DNA of 64,000 nucleotides from contig DS999224.1 of assembly GCA_000156295.1 (NCBI GenBank), positions 326,658 through 390,657 on the forward strand, read 5' to 3'. The stretch is from a marine gamma proteobacterium HTCC2148. Its GTDB lineage: Bacteria > Pseudomonadota > Gammaproteobacteria > Pseudomonadales > Halieaceae. Positions 45,267 to 54,563 of this stretch are shown piece after piece. The translations under genes were made by a program, and so were the position numbers. A model generated the notes under the pieces. That model was not told the origin of the DNA and did not search any database. It saw only the letters and a program-made list of their open reading frames with translations. Every line of letters starts with the position of its first letter. The stretch's first letter is position 1.

Positions 45267-45977
45267 TTAGTCAGCTTCGATGGCCGATTTTAGCAATATC
45301 GATAAGCGCAAATATCCATGCTCATTGAGGTTTACCCCGTCAGCGCGAAAATAAGAAGGATTGGGTTCTCCGGTGGTTTTTTTCAGTAGTGCGTTGATAT
45401 CCAAAATTTCGATGTGAGTGATATCACTAGCCCATTCTTGAAGCAGGCGCATGGATTCATCGACCGTGGCATTGTCGCTGGGATAAAGCGGAGTTTTGAG
45501 TGGGCTAATAATATAAAAACGACAATTCGACTGGTGATCAATGTCCAGTTCCGCGAGTTCAACAATACCGCTCACGAGTGCTTCGGCGTCTTTATTGGCG
45601 CGTAAGTGAAATTCGCTGTTGCTGGGAAGCAATACAATGCTGCCTGGCCGATAGAAGCCAATCAGCCTCTGGTAGTTGTGGATGAGGTCATCTACTGTAG
45701 CGTCGCCAAGACCGCGCATGAGGACAGGGCGGGGTGCCAGTAATTCTTCCAAGTCCGGCCAGAGTTTCACTCGCCGTCCTCCAACCACCAAGATGGGTTT
45801 ATCGGGAAGTTGAGAGGCTCGGTCCTGGCGCGCGTAGGCATCGATTTCTGCCGCCCAGGCATCCGGGGAGTTGTTCAGAGTGGCCACGGTATCTCGCGAA
45901 ATCAGGTAAACCAGATGCACGACAGGTATCAGTAGCAGTACCAGGCAAAGGGTGCGTAATGTCTTCCAGGAAATCAC
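45267..45977 (-). CDS. SGNH-hydrolase-like membrane-anchored protein with altered catalytic motifs
   Basis: A 236-residue protein with one N-terminal membrane helix (about 9-27), so the rest is periplasmic. The fold looks like GDSL/SGNH: ILVVGGRRV (62-70), RGLGDATVDDL, LPSNSEF, and a C-terminal ADGVNLNEHGYLRLS. The expected Ser of GDS is Arg and the His of DGVH is Asn (about 216), so esterase activity by the usual mechanism is unlikely. It is upstream of dxs in the same direction (65-base gap). It could be a non-catalytic glycan- or lipid-binding relative; function unknown. Confidence 0.6.
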   Translation of the reverse strand: MISWKTLRTLCLVLLLIPVVHLVYLISRDTVATLNNSPDAWAAEIDAYARQDRASQLPDKPILVVGGRRVKLWPDLEELLAPRPVLMRGLGDATVDDLIHNYQRLIGFYRPGSIVLLPSNSEFHLRANKDAEALVSGIVELAELDIDHQSNCRFYIISPLKTPLYPSDNATVDESMRLLQEWASDITHIEILDINALLKKTTGEPNPSYFRADGVNLNEHGYLRLSILLKSAIEAD

Positions 45978-46122
45978 AGGATCTGTTTTGGTCCTTTATT
46001 TTGTCCCAAGTGTCGCTGAAATAGTCGAATTGGGCAATAAATGCCCCAATAAGGGTGTGACAGGGGTCGCAGCTTTGGCTGCTAGGTGTATGCTTTTCAT
46101 GAGTGAGATGTAGGATAACGGG

Positions 46123-47325
46123 ATGATATACCAGCGTCACATACCGCGGGAGGAGCTTTTTGCCGCCCAGCTAGAGATGCTCATGCAGAATGGGCAACTG
46201 GCCACCGTAGCCGCCCACCTGATCGGCGTTGGCGCAACTATGGCCATTTTTTGGCCATTTCTGAACATCACCACTATTTTGTTGTGGGGCGCAGCTTTCC
46301 TCATCCTGCTATTGCTGCGCTCGCTGCAAATGAGCAATGCGCTGGTTAGCCGCAGTTATTTAACTAACGCCAAAGGCGTGTATTTTAAGCTGATACTGGG
46401 TGCCGCGGCCACGGGTTCGGTGTGGGCTGCGATCTACATTTATGCCGCTCATTATGTGCCCATTACCATGCAGTACACTTTCCTGTTGCTGATTGTAATG
46501 ATTACCGCTATCTCAGTGGGTTTCTCAGTCATTATTCGCGAGTATTTTCTGGTTTATGTTTTTACGGCACTGTGGCCGATCGCCTGGTGGAGCCTGATTC
46601 ACTACTGGGAGCAGCCTTACAACTTGGTGATCGGCCTGTCTTTACTGGCGTTTTGTGCGGTGTTGGTGGTGGTCTGCAACCGGGTTTATATGTCCTTTCG
46701 CAATATGATTTCCCTCAACTGGGAGCGGGAAACCATGTCGCAGGAGTTGGGTGATCTCACGGCTTCCCTTAGGGATCGCAATAAACAGTTGCGTGATGCC
46801 CGTCGCCAGCTGACAGACCTGGCCAATATTGATGAGCTTACCGGGTTGGGCAATCGGCGCCTGGTGAACACCGCGCTCAAAGAAGAAATTAATCGTGCTC
46901 GCCGCAGCGGCACTAATCTTTCGGTCGTGCTGCTGGACGTGGATTACTTCAAGAACTACAACGACACCTACGGTCACCCTGCGGGGGACACTGTGCTGCA
47001 AAAACTTGCCAATATTATGACCAAGGCCACCAGCCGTGCCGGTGAAGTGGTGGCGCGTTATGGCGGTGAAGAATTTATTCTGCTGCTGCCGGGTGCTTCG
47101 CACGACTCGGCTATGCGCACCGCTAATCGTTTGAAAGAACTGGTAGAGCTCGAGGCTATTCCTCACGAGAATTCCTCGGTTGCTGATGTGTTAACGGTGA
47201 GCCAGGGCGTTGTGACGGTGCAGCCGGATGGGGACATGCTGCCCTCAGAGGTGATTTCACGCGCGGACAAGGCTTTGTATGAGGCCAAGAAGACAGGGCG
47301 GGATCGAATTTCTGTGTCCTGGTAG
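46123..47325 (+). CDS. Diguanylate cyclase (GGDEF domain), membrane bound
   Basis: A 400-residue protein. Five or six membrane helices in residues 20-190 form an MHYT/MASE-like sensor, followed by a coiled coil and a GGDEF domain with ANIDELTGLGNRRL and the active-site loop RYGGEEFILLLPGA (GGEEF near 312-316). It should make cyclic di-GMP from GTP. The residues where the inhibitory RxxD site is expected read RAGE, so product inhibition may be weaker. It is a single gene, divergent from the SGNH-like gene. Signal unknown. Confidence 0.9.
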   Translation: MIYQRHIPREELFAAQLEMLMQNGQLATVAAHLIGVGATMAIFWPFLNITTILLWGAAFLILLLLRSLQMSNALVSRSYLTNAKGVYFKLILGAAATGSVWAAIYIYAAHYVPITMQYTFLLLIVMITAISVGFSVIIREYFLVYVFTALWPIAWWSLIHYWEQPYNLVIGLSLLAFCAVLVVVCNRVYMSFRNMISLNWERETMSQELGDLTASLRDRNKQLRDARRQLTDLANIDELTGLGNRRLVNTALKEEINRARRSGTNLSVVLLDVDYFKNYNDTYGHPAGDTVLQKLANIMTKATSRAGEVVARYGGEEFILLLPGASHDSAMRTANRLKELVELEAIPHENSSVADVLTVSQGVVTVQPDGDMLPSEVISRADKALYEAKKTGRDRISVSW

Positions 47326-47343
47326 TGTGCCATAGCGGCGCGC

Positions 47344-47742
47344 TTACTGTTCTTGCTTAAACCTGTGTATCTGCCTGCGCTGCTTCTTGGTAGGCCTGTT
47401 GACTGGCTTATCAATCATTCCTCCCGCTGCCTTGCGGGCCACCGCTTCTGCTTCTCGCTTCTTGATGCTGGCTTCAGTCTCCTCGTAAAGTAGCTGTGCT
47501 TGCTCGGCACCACGCCGTTGGCCAGAAAGTGCTTTGACCTCAACCACTTTTTCATCCCAGCCCTGGCGGATATGCAGGGTGTCGCCCACTGATATTTCCT
47601 TAGAAACCTTCACTCTTTGGCTATCCAGATGCACCTTGCCACCTTCGATCGCGGCTTTGGCCAGGCTGCGGGTCTTGAAAAAGCGTGCGGCCCACAGCCA
47701 CTTGTCCAGGCGCAGCTTGTCGCTGTTGAAGTTTCCGCTCAT
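47344..47742 (-). CDS. hslR: Heat-shock protein 15 (S4-domain ribosome recycling factor)
   Basis: Hsp15 binds free 50S subunits still carrying peptidyl-tRNA and helps recycle them. The 132-residue protein starts with the S4 RNA-binding domain (LRLDKWLWAARFFKTRSLA, GGKVHLDSQRVK), followed by a charged tail ending KKQRRQIHRFKQEQ. It lies 16 bases after yrfG in the same direction, the conserved yrfG-hslR pair of E. coli. Confidence 0.93.
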   Translation of the reverse strand: MSGNFNSDKLRLDKWLWAARFFKTRSLAKAAIEGGKVHLDSQRVKVSKEISVGDTLHIRQGWDEKVVEVKALSGQRRGAEQAQLLYEETEASIKKREAEAVARKAAGGMIDKPVNRPTKKQRRQIHRFKQEQ

Positions 47743-47758
47743 GATGCTGTTTCCACGC

Positions 47759-48424
47759 TCACGGCTGTGTCGCCTCCGGCATTATCTCGTCAAAATGATG
47801 GATTCCAGGAAAGCGGGTATCAATGCGCTTTTGTCGCTGGCTGTCTGGCTGCAGTAGCGTCAGCAGATGGGCAATGCCATATTGGTGGGCCGAGTCCAGC
47901 ACTCGCTCGGTATCATCGATCAACAGCGTTCGCTTGGGGTCGTAGGGGTGTAACTCCTGCAGGCGGTGCCAGAAAGCCTGCTCTTCTTTGGGTGCGTCGA
48001 GTTCGTGAGACACCACCACCCGGTCGAACCAGCCAGTGATGTCTACGTGTTCCATTTTGATATCCAGGGTTTTACGGTGGGCGTTGGTCACCATTACCAC
48101 ATCCTGGTGCGACTCGTGCAGCCTGGCCAGAAAGTCCATGGTGTGTGGGCGCACGCTCACCATGTGCTTGACCTCACGCTTAATGGCAGGAATATCCAAT
48201 TTTAGCCGGTCTGACCAGAAATCCAGTGAGTACCAGTCCAGGGTGCCCTGGTCGATGCTAAAAGCGGCATGCAATTTCTTGGTAGATTCGGCATCGCCAA
48301 GCTGGTGAGTCTCGGCATAGACCTTGGGTATGTGGTGCATCCAGAAGAAGTTATCGAAATGCAGGTCCAGCAGGGTGCCGTCCATATCGAGTAGTACCGT
48401 GTCTATGCTGTTCCAGTCGATCAT
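47759..48424 (-). CDS. yrfG: GMP/IMP nucleotidase (HAD family)
   Basis: A HAD-superfamily phosphatase that dephosphorylates GMP and IMP in E. coli. The 221-residue protein has motif I DTVLLDMDGTLLDLHFDN, motif II VVMVTNAHRK, motif III Lys in the DAPKEEQAF region and motif IV LLIDDTERVL. Length and neighbours (hslR downstream, cysQ divergent) fit yrfG. nudE, often found between yrfG and cysQ in relatives, is absent. Confidence 0.9.
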   Translation of the reverse strand: MIDWNSIDTVLLDMDGTLLDLHFDNFFWMHHIPKVYAETHQLGDAESTKKLHAAFSIDQGTLDWYSLDFWSDRLKLDIPAIKREVKHMVSVRPHTMDFLARLHESHQDVVMVTNAHRKTLDIKMEHVDITGWFDRVVVSHELDAPKEEQAFWHRLQELHPYDPKRTLLIDDTERVLDSAHQYGIAHLLTLLQPDSQRQKRIDTRFPGIHHFDEIMPEATQP

Positions 48425-48517
48425 GAAAATGCCAAACCTTGAAAGATGATTGGATTATGCCCTGTCGCCGAGCGGCGCGCATCCTGACTGGGCTGGGCGT
48501 ATAATAAGATCTTTTCG

Positions 48518-49375
48518 ATGGAGTCTTACGTGCGCGATCTTTCCGCCCTCATTTCACCTCTGCTGGAGCTCTCCCTGTCGGCGGGGCAGGCTATAGCCGA
48601 TCATTACTATGCACCGGGTGCGGATCAATACCAGTCCAAGGGCGATGATTCTCCGCTCACTCAAGCAGATTTAGCCTCCCACGATATTCTCGCCGCCGGG
48701 CTGCAGCAGATTACTCCTGAGTTGCCAATACTGTCTGAAGAGTCCAGCGATGAAGACAAGGCAAAGCGCCATGGCTGGCCCACTTTCTGGATGGTGGACC
48801 CCCTGGATGGCACCAAGGAGTTTTTAGCTCGAACCGGCGAATTCACCATTAACATCGCGCTGATAGATGATCACCAGCCCGTGTTGGGTATCATTTACCT
48901 GCCGCTCACACAGCAGGCCTATGTGGGTATTCCGGGACATGAAGCGCGAGTTTACCAGGGGCCAATGTGGGGTTACTCCGATCTGCTATCCCGATCCCTG
49001 GTGCAGGGGAGTCCAATGACTGTATTGGCAAGCCGTCGTCACCGAGGCCCCCGCTTGCAGTCCTGTCTGCGCTGGCTGGAGGAACACTGGGGTGAAATCG
49101 AGCGCGAAAACAGCGGCAGCGCTCTGAAGTTCTGTCAGGTGGCCGCCGGCAAGGGAGATTTTTATCCCCGTTATTCCCCCTGCTGTGAGTGGGATACCGC
49201 CGCGGGCCAAGCGCTATTGGAGGCCTCCGGAGGCGCGCTTTTGGGGCTGGATGGCGCCCCCTTGCGTTATAACTGCCGGGACACTCTGCTAAGCGCAGAT
49301 TTCCTTGCCATGGGCGATCCAGCGCATCCACTTTGGGCACAATTGTTGGCCAGTGGGGTGGGCTTGTCCGAATAG
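48518..49375 (+). CDS. cysQ: 3'(2'),5'-bisphosphate nucleotidase CysQ
   Basis: Hydrolyses PAP, the by-product of sulfate reduction and of sulfotransferases, to AMP. The 285-residue inositol-monophosphatase-fold enzyme has DSPLTQADLASHDIL, LSEESSDED, the metal motif WMVDPLDGTKEFLAR, and CCEWDTAAGQALLEASGG. A TATAAT at 48500-48505 could be its -10 element. General metabolism explains it, but sulfotransferase genes in the same window would add to PAP load. Confidence 0.94.
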   Translation: MESYVRDLSALISPLLELSLSAGQAIADHYYAPGADQYQSKGDDSPLTQADLASHDILAAGLQQITPELPILSEESSDEDKAKRHGWPTFWMVDPLDGTKEFLARTGEFTINIALIDDHQPVLGIIYLPLTQQAYVGIPGHEARVYQGPMWGYSDLLSRSLVQGSPMTVLASRRHRGPRLQSCLRWLEEHWGEIERENSGSALKFCQVAAGKGDFYPRYSPCCEWDTAAGQALLEASGGALLGLDGAPLRYNCRDTLLSADFLAMGDPAHPLWAQLLASGVGLSE

Positions 49376-49460
49376 TGACTAACAATGCTTGTGCCGGTAA
49401 TCCATGTGAGTATAGTGTTCCATTCGGATCGAATATCGTACGATGTAGACTGATGAGCGC

Positions 49461-49712
49461 ATGACTGACACTACGGACATAAGCTTCAATGGTTCCGCAA
49501 ACCAGGAAGCTGCCAATGAGGTGATGACCCCGGCCATGCGCCTGTTCGAGTTACAGACCAAGCACAGGGCATTAGACGCCCGCATTCACGAAATGTACGA
49601 ATTCCCCTACCAGAACCACATTTTGCTGCAGCGCCTAAAAAAAGAGAAATTGCGCCTGAAAGATGCCATTGAGCATTTAAAAGACGACATGATCCCAGAT
49701 CTCAACGCCTGA
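49461..49712 (+). CDS. DUF465 (YdcH-like) small protein
   Basis: An 83-residue protein whose second half (FELQTKHRALDARIHEMYE, then LKKEKLRLKDAIEHL) is the DUF465/YdcH helical hairpin. The first 28 residues are a polar extension. Members are small, soluble, widespread and of unknown function. It lies 16 bases before the metallo-beta-lactamase-fold gene, in the same direction. Confidence 0.75.
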   Translation: MTDTTDISFNGSANQEAANEVMTPAMRLFELQTKHRALDARIHEMYEFPYQNHILLQRLKKEKLRLKDAIEHLKDDMIPDLNA

Positions 49713-49728
49713 CCCCTTCGGAAACACA

Positions 49729-50625
49729 ATGAACAAGACTTTTTCTATATTGACCGGCTTCGTGATGACGCTGGCAGCAAGCCTGTGCGCTGCACAAGCT
49801 GAAGACGCTCCTAAAGTGACAGTAACGCCCATCAAGGGGCCTCTTTATATGCTCGATGGCAGTGGGGGCAACCTGGTCGCCTCTATTGGCGATGACGGGG
49901 TGCTGCTAATCGATGCCGACTATGCGCCCTGGGTAGAAGCGCATGCTGCAGCAATAGCTGGTATAGATCCAGATGCCGCATCGCCGCGCTTCCTGTTGAA
50001 TACACATTGGCATGGCGATCATGTGGGCGGCAATGAGCACTGGGGCACGCAGGGCACGGTGATCATGGCGCATGAAAACATTTATCAGCGCATGAGCACC
50101 CGCCAGGAAATGAAAGCCCTGGGCCGAGTGGTAGAACCCAGTCCAGCGGCGGCCTTGCCGGTGGTGACCTATGAGGATTCGATTGCCGTGCGCTTCAATG
50201 GCGATGTCATTCAGGTCCAGCATTTTCCCACCGGACACACCGACGGCGACTCAGTGGTGTTCTTTACCGAGCAGAACGTGGTGCACATTGGCGACCATGT
50301 GTTTGAGAATGCCTTTCCGTTTGTTGATATCGGCTCCGGTGGCAACGTGCTGGGCTACCTGAGCAATTTAGAGAAGGTTCTCGCGATGATTGATGACCAG
50401 ACCATTATCGTCCCCGGGCATGGCACCTCGCTGTTGAGTAAACAGGATCTGCAAGAATGGGTGACGATGTTAAAGTCCTCTGTGAGCCGGGTTGCTGCGC
50501 TATTGCAGTCAGGTAGGACGGTGGACGAAATTGCTGAAAATGGGCTTGGTGTCGAATACGACTCCTTTGGTCAGGGCTTTATCAAAGAGCCGATGTGGAT
50601 TAGTTTTATTGCGGCTAGTTTGTAG
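49729..50625 (+). CDS. Metallo-beta-lactamase-fold hydrolase, exported
   Basis: A 298-residue protein with a Sec signal peptide (cleavage near AQA-ED, about residue 24). The zinc motif NTHWHGDHVGGNEHW is intact, with further ligands in FPTGHTDGDSV, HIGDHVFENAF and VPGHG. It is a periplasmic binuclear zinc hydrolase of the broad MBL superfamily (B3/SoxH-like layout rather than a classical beta-lactamase). The substrate cannot be deduced. Confidence 0.85.
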   Translation: MNKTFSILTGFVMTLAASLCAAQAEDAPKVTVTPIKGPLYMLDGSGGNLVASIGDDGVLLIDADYAPWVEAHAAAIAGIDPDAASPRFLLNTHWHGDHVGGNEHWGTQGTVIMAHENIYQRMSTRQEMKALGRVVEPSPAAALPVVTYEDSIAVRFNGDVIQVQHFPTGHTDGDSVVFFTEQNVVHIGDHVFENAFPFVDIGSGGNVLGYLSNLEKVLAMIDDQTIIVPGHGTSLLSKQDLQEWVTMLKSSVSRVAALLQSGRTVDEIAENGLGVEYDSFGQGFIKEPMWISFIAASL

Positions 50626-50648
50626 GAGCCGCAGAGCAAGGCGGAGTT

Positions 50649-51116
50649 TTACTCAATCGCCCCTTCCAGTCTCAGCAGCACCCGCTTGGCGTCTAACCCA
50701 CCGGCGAACCCGGTCAAAGATCCGTCACTACCAATCACGCGATGGCAGGGCACCACAATCGGTAGGGAATTGCGTCCATTGGCTGCGCCTACCGCTCTTA
50801 CGGCTTTTGGCTTTTCCAGACTATCGGCAATATCACGATAGCTGCGCAACTCTCCATAGGGTATGGCTGTCAGTGCCTGCCACACGTTTTTTTGAAACTC
50901 GGTGCCGGTGGGCGCAAGCGGTAAATCGAAGTGCTGTCGTTTGCCCGCAAAGTACTCCTTAAGCTGATCGCCGCAGGCTTTTAATACGTGGTCGATGCGT
51001 TCCTCGCCTTCAATAGTAGCTGTTTGCAGATTTTCAAACTCGATGGCGACGAGGGACTCACCGTTGGAAACCAGTCTCAGCTTTCCGACCGGGCTACTCA
51101 GGTATTGGTAGTTCAT
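50649..51116 (-). CDS. ogt: Methylated-DNA--[protein]-cysteine S-methyltransferase
   Basis: Suicide repair protein that takes alkyl groups from O6-alkylguanine. The 155-residue protein has GTEFQKNVWQALTAIPYGE, RAVGAANGRNSLPIVVPCHRVIG with the acceptor Cys in PCHRV, and GFAGGLDAKRVLL. MNYQYLSSPVG at 51116 is the start; it overlaps the stop of the Ada/AlkA fusion gene by 4 bases (ATGA), so it is the second gene of an alkylation-repair operon. Converges with the MBL-fold gene. Confidence 0.95.
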   Translation of the reverse strand: MNYQYLSSPVGKLRLVSNGESLVAIEFENLQTATIEGEERIDHVLKACGDQLKEYFAGKRQHFDLPLAPTGTEFQKNVWQALTAIPYGELRSYRDIADSLEKPKAVRAVGAANGRNSLPIVVPCHRVIGSDGSLTGFAGGLDAKRVLLRLEGAIE

Positions 51117-52528
51117 GGTGTATAGCTCCTCCAGAGCAGATTGGCCGCATAGGAGCGCCACGGGCGCCATTGTGCTGCGGCATCATTTAATTTGCCTTCG
51201 CTACCCGGCAAGGTTGCCCAGGTGCGCTCAAGACCCAGGTCACCAGTGGGAAATACATCCGGGTCGCCGGCGCCGCGCACGGCAACCATGCCCACGGTCC
51301 ATGGACCCACGCCCTTGAAGTCTGCCAGCGCCTCCAACGTGAGCTCGTCTTCGCGGTCACTATAGGTTTGGCAAAGCGAGCGCAGGGTTTCCCTGCGGCG
51401 AGAGGGCATGGGGAAGTGTTCGTCTGTCAGGGCGGCTATGTCAGCGGCGTCCGGAAATGTGACTATGCCCTCTTTAGTGCAAGCCTTGGCAAGCCTCGCC
51501 AAAACGGTGCGGGCAGCAACGGTGCTCACCTGTTGTCCCACAATTGCGCGCACGGCAGATTCGAACAGGCTCCAATGCCCGGGGGAACGGGCCCCCGGCG
51601 ACCGTTTTGAAAGCGGGCCTAGAGCGGTATCTTGTTGCAGCAATGCGCTGATCTGTTCAGGGTTAGCGTCCAGGTCGAACATTCGCCTCACCTGTCCCAC
51701 GGTCGACATTAAGCGACTGTTGTCCGGCAGTTGTAGGCGCAATTCCAACGCATTTTTATTTTTGTGCGGCTTTATTTCCAGTTGGGCGACGCCAGCCGTC
51801 GTTCGAAAGTTACGCCGGTAGCGCGAGTCATTAATTTCTTCGACACCTGCTATGGCATGGTGAGACAGGAAGTCCACGACACCGTTCCAGTCGTAGGGAG
51901 GTCGATACTGCAATTGTAAATAGATGTCGGCACTGCCCTGGGCTTTGCGCCGACCCCTCAGGTTGGAAGGGGTCAATCTAAAATGATCCTTTACCGCGCT
52001 GTTGAAACGTCGAACGCTGCCAAAACCTGCGGCGTAGGCTACTTCAGTGAGCGGAAGTCCTGTTTCGGCCAATAACTTTTTGGCGAACAGCAGGCGCTGG
52101 TTGAGTGCGACTGCCTGTGGCGAGACTCCCAACTCTTGCTGGAACAGTTTGCGTAGATAGCGTTCGCCAATGCCCAGACGATCAGCGAGGTCCCCCAGGC
52201 TTCCTTCGCTAAGCGCGTTCTGCCGAATAAGTTGCAGGGCTCTTTGAACGGTGGTCGTGGTGCCTTCCCAAGCGGGGCTACCCGGGGCAGACTCCGGGCG
52301 GCAGCGTAAGCAGGGGCGATAACCTGCTGCGGCTGCCTGAGTTGCCAATCGAAAGTAGCTCACGTTTTTTTCTGCGGGTGCTCGCGCTGGGCATATTGGG
52401 CGGCAGTAAATACCTGTGGTTTTAACCGCGAGAAAGAATTCGCCATCAAAACGGGGATCTCGCGACATGCGTGCCCGGCTGCAGAGGTCGGCGTCTAATA
52501 CTTGTGCTTGAGGTTGTTCAAAGTCCAT
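51113..52528 (-). CDS. Ada metal-binding/AraC regulator fused to AlkA 3-methyladenine DNA glycosylase
   Basis: A 471-residue fusion. Residues about 1-80 are the Ada N-terminal zinc domain, with Cys residues in TTGIYCRPICPA and RPCLRCRPES, which accepts methyl groups from phosphotriesters. About 85-195 is an AraC-type helix-turn-helix. About 205-471 is AlkA, with GQQVSTVAART, the helix-hairpin-helix DFKGVGPWTVGMVAVRG and the catalytic Asp in FPTGDLGL. It would both sense alkylation damage and excise alkylated bases, and probably activates its own operon with ogt. Such Ada-AlkA fusions are known in other bacteria. No promoter was identified. Confidence 0.93.
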   Translation of the reverse strand: MDFEQPQAQVLDADLCSRARMSRDPRFDGEFFLAVKTTGIYCRPICPARAPAEKNVSYFRLATQAAAAGYRPCLRCRPESAPGSPAWEGTTTTVQRALQLIRQNALSEGSLGDLADRLGIGERYLRKLFQQELGVSPQAVALNQRLLFAKKLLAETGLPLTEVAYAAGFGSVRRFNSAVKDHFRLTPSNLRGRRKAQGSADIYLQLQYRPPYDWNGVVDFLSHHAIAGVEEINDSRYRRNFRTTAGVAQLEIKPHKNKNALELRLQLPDNSRLMSTVGQVRRMFDLDANPEQISALLQQDTALGPLSKRSPGARSPGHWSLFESAVRAIVGQQVSTVAARTVLARLAKACTKEGIVTFPDAADIAALTDEHFPMPSRRRETLRSLCQTYSDREDELTLEALADFKGVGPWTVGMVAVRGAGDPDVFPTGDLGLERTWATLPGSEGKLNDAAAQWRPWRSYAANLLWRSYTP

Positions 52529-52693
52529 GGTCCCAATATAGACCTCTAACCAGTCGTGTACTAGCCAAAATCGGCCCTCAATAGACCGGCTGTAATTGGG
52601 CGTCCTGCGTATTAGAATTAGCGCTCGCGCATTGCTGATGTATGTTCGACAATGCCGACCAATCTTTATGTCCCGCTATACTTCGAGGTGTCC

Positions 52694-53326
52694 ATGCGCG
52701 CTATTTTAGTTATTCCCCTGGTTCTACTGATTGCTGCCTGCCAGTCTGCCTATTACGAGGCCGCCGAGCAGGTGGGTTATCACAAGCGCGATATTCTGGT
52801 TGACAGGGTGGAGAGCTCACGGGATGCCCAGCAGGATGCCGAGGAGCAGTTTCAGGATGCGCTGGAGCAGTTGTCTGAGTTGACTGACTTTGATGGTGGC
52901 GATCTGGAAGATATCTATGAAGAGGTCGCCGATGAGTACGAGTCATCCTTAGAAGCTGCCGAGGAAGTGACTGAGCAGATCAACGCAGTGGAGCACGTGG
53001 CCAAGTCGCTGTTTGCAGAGTGGGAGGAAGAAATTAACCAGTATTCCAACGCCCGGCTCAAGTCTGAGAGTCAGGCCAAATTGCGAGAAACACGCAGTCG
53101 CTATAACGGGATGATGACAGCCATGCGTAAATCGGAAGCGAAGATGGACCCAGTGCTGCGAGCGATGAACGATAATGTGCTGTATCTCAAACATAACCTG
53201 AATGCCAAAGCGGTGGCATCTCTTCAGGTTGAATTCAGCCGGATCGAGCAGGATATAAAGGTCTTAATCGTGGAGATGCGTAAGTCTATTGCTTCCTCCG
53301 ACGCCTTTATCGCCAGTATGAAGTAG
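52694..53326 (+). CDS. DUF2959 lipoprotein, coiled-coil rich
   Basis: A 210-residue protein with a lipoprotein signal (MRAILVIPLVLLIAACQS; lipobox LIAAC with Cys18) followed by SAYYEAAEQVGYHKRDILVD, the DUF2959 signature, and long acidic helices of coiled-coil character. It is probably anchored to a membrane in the envelope; function unknown. ATG 52694 with GAGG upstream is the start; a frame extending to 52652 would bury the signal. It lies 4 bases before the hydroxylase gene, so the pair is an operon. Confidence 0.82.
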   Translation: MRAILVIPLVLLIAACQSAYYEAAEQVGYHKRDILVDRVESSRDAQQDAEEQFQDALEQLSELTDFDGGDLEDIYEEVADEYESSLEAAEEVTEQINAVEHVAKSLFAEWEEEINQYSNARLKSESQAKLRETRSRYNGMMTAMRKSEAKMDPVLRAMNDNVLYLKHNLNAKAVASLQVEFSRIEQDIKVLIVEMRKSIASSDAFIASMK

Positions 53327-53330
53327 TACT

Positions 53331-54563
53331 ATGGATTTAATTGTTTTCGCAGTTCCTTTTTTCATCCTTCTAATCGTGGTGGAGTTGGCTTATGGCGTCT
53401 CCACAGGACGCAACACCTATCGCCTCAACGACGCGGTCAGCAGTTTGTTTATGGGAGTTTTGAGCCAGGCCAGACGGTTTGTCACGCTGGGGATTGGCGG
53501 CTACATCTATTATCTCGTCACCGAGTACTTTGCCCTTTCCCTTATGGACAGCTCTCATTGGTGGACCTGGGTGCTGGCCTTTGTACTGTACGATTTTTGC
53601 TATTACTGGCTCCATCGTTTGGGCCATGAGCGAACGATTCTCTGGGCCTCGCACGTGGCGCATCACCAGAGTGAAGAATACAACTTGAGCACGGCGCTGC
53701 GCCAAACCAGCACCGGGTTCTTATTTAGCTGGTTGTTTTACGTTCCCATGTTTGCGCTTGGAATTCCCGCCGAGGTCGTGGTGACAGTTGGCTCGCTTAA
53801 CCTGATTTACCAGTTCTGGGTGCACACCGAGCACATACCCAAGCTCGGTAAGTATGAGTGGTTTTTTATTACACCCTCCAATCATCGAGTGCACCACGCC
53901 CAGAACGATATCTACATGGATCGCAACTACGGTGGCGTTTTCATTCTTTGGGACCGACTGTTTGGTACCTTCCAGGAAGAATTGAAAGAGCAGCCGGTGA
54001 TTTTCGGTATCCGCGGACCGCTGCGCAGTTTTAACCCCGTTCAAGCGATTACTCACGTTTACGTCGATATGGCGAAAGACAGCTGGCGCGCGCAGCGATG
54101 GCAGGACAAACTGAAAGTATGGGTCGCCCGCACTGGCTGGCAACCCGCAGATGTGGCAGAAAAGTATCCGCGCAATAAGAATGACCTCTCCACTTTCGAG
54201 AAGTATGACCCTACGGTACCCGGGCGGGTGTCTTGGTATGGCTTTTTCCAACTGGTTGCTGTGGTGCTGTTACTAGGCTGGATGGAGAGTGCGCAGCCTG
54301 ACTATTGGGGCGGCGTGGCCGCTTGGGCTTCGTTGTTGGCAACCACCATGACTACTGCCTTCTGGCTTGAGGCAAAGGGTGCTGATGCGGTGATGTTTTG
54401 GGAGAAATTGCGTCTGGTGTTTCTCGGGCTGCTGGTTCTTGTGACTGCGTTAAACGGTGCTGCGATTGCGTGGGTGGGAGTCTTTTATGTGGGTTTGAAC
54501 GTGATCTTTTTAAGGTCTCTTGCTACGCCGTTTAACCGAGCAACTGCGTCGGTTCCAGGCTGA
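53331..54563 (+). CDS. Sterol desaturase / fatty-acid hydroxylase family membrane protein
   Basis: A 410-residue membrane protein with at least seven helices. The three di-iron histidine clusters are intact: HRLGHE, HVAHHQSEE and HTEHIPK with HRVHHAQNDIYMDRN. Enzymes of this family use O2 to hydroxylate or desaturate lipids, including alkylglycerols. The C-terminal 120 residues add three or four further helices. The substrate is unknown. Its 3' end overlaps the convergent yaeQ gene by 32 bases. Confidence 0.87.
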   Translation: MDLIVFAVPFFILLIVVELAYGVSTGRNTYRLNDAVSSLFMGVLSQARRFVTLGIGGYIYYLVTEYFALSLMDSSHWWTWVLAFVLYDFCYYWLHRLGHERTILWASHVAHHQSEEYNLSTALRQTSTGFLFSWLFYVPMFALGIPAEVVVTVGSLNLIYQFWVHTEHIPKLGKYEWFFITPSNHRVHHAQNDIYMDRNYGGVFILWDRLFGTFQEELKEQPVIFGIRGPLRSFNPVQAITHVYVDMAKDSWRAQRWQDKLKVWVARTGWQPADVAEKYPRNKNDLSTFEKYDPTVPGRVSWYGFFQLVAVVLLLGWMESAQPDYWGGVAAWASLLATTMTTAFWLEAKGADAVMFWEKLRLVFLGLLVLVTALNGAAIAWVGVFYVGLNVIFLRSLATPFNRATASVPG

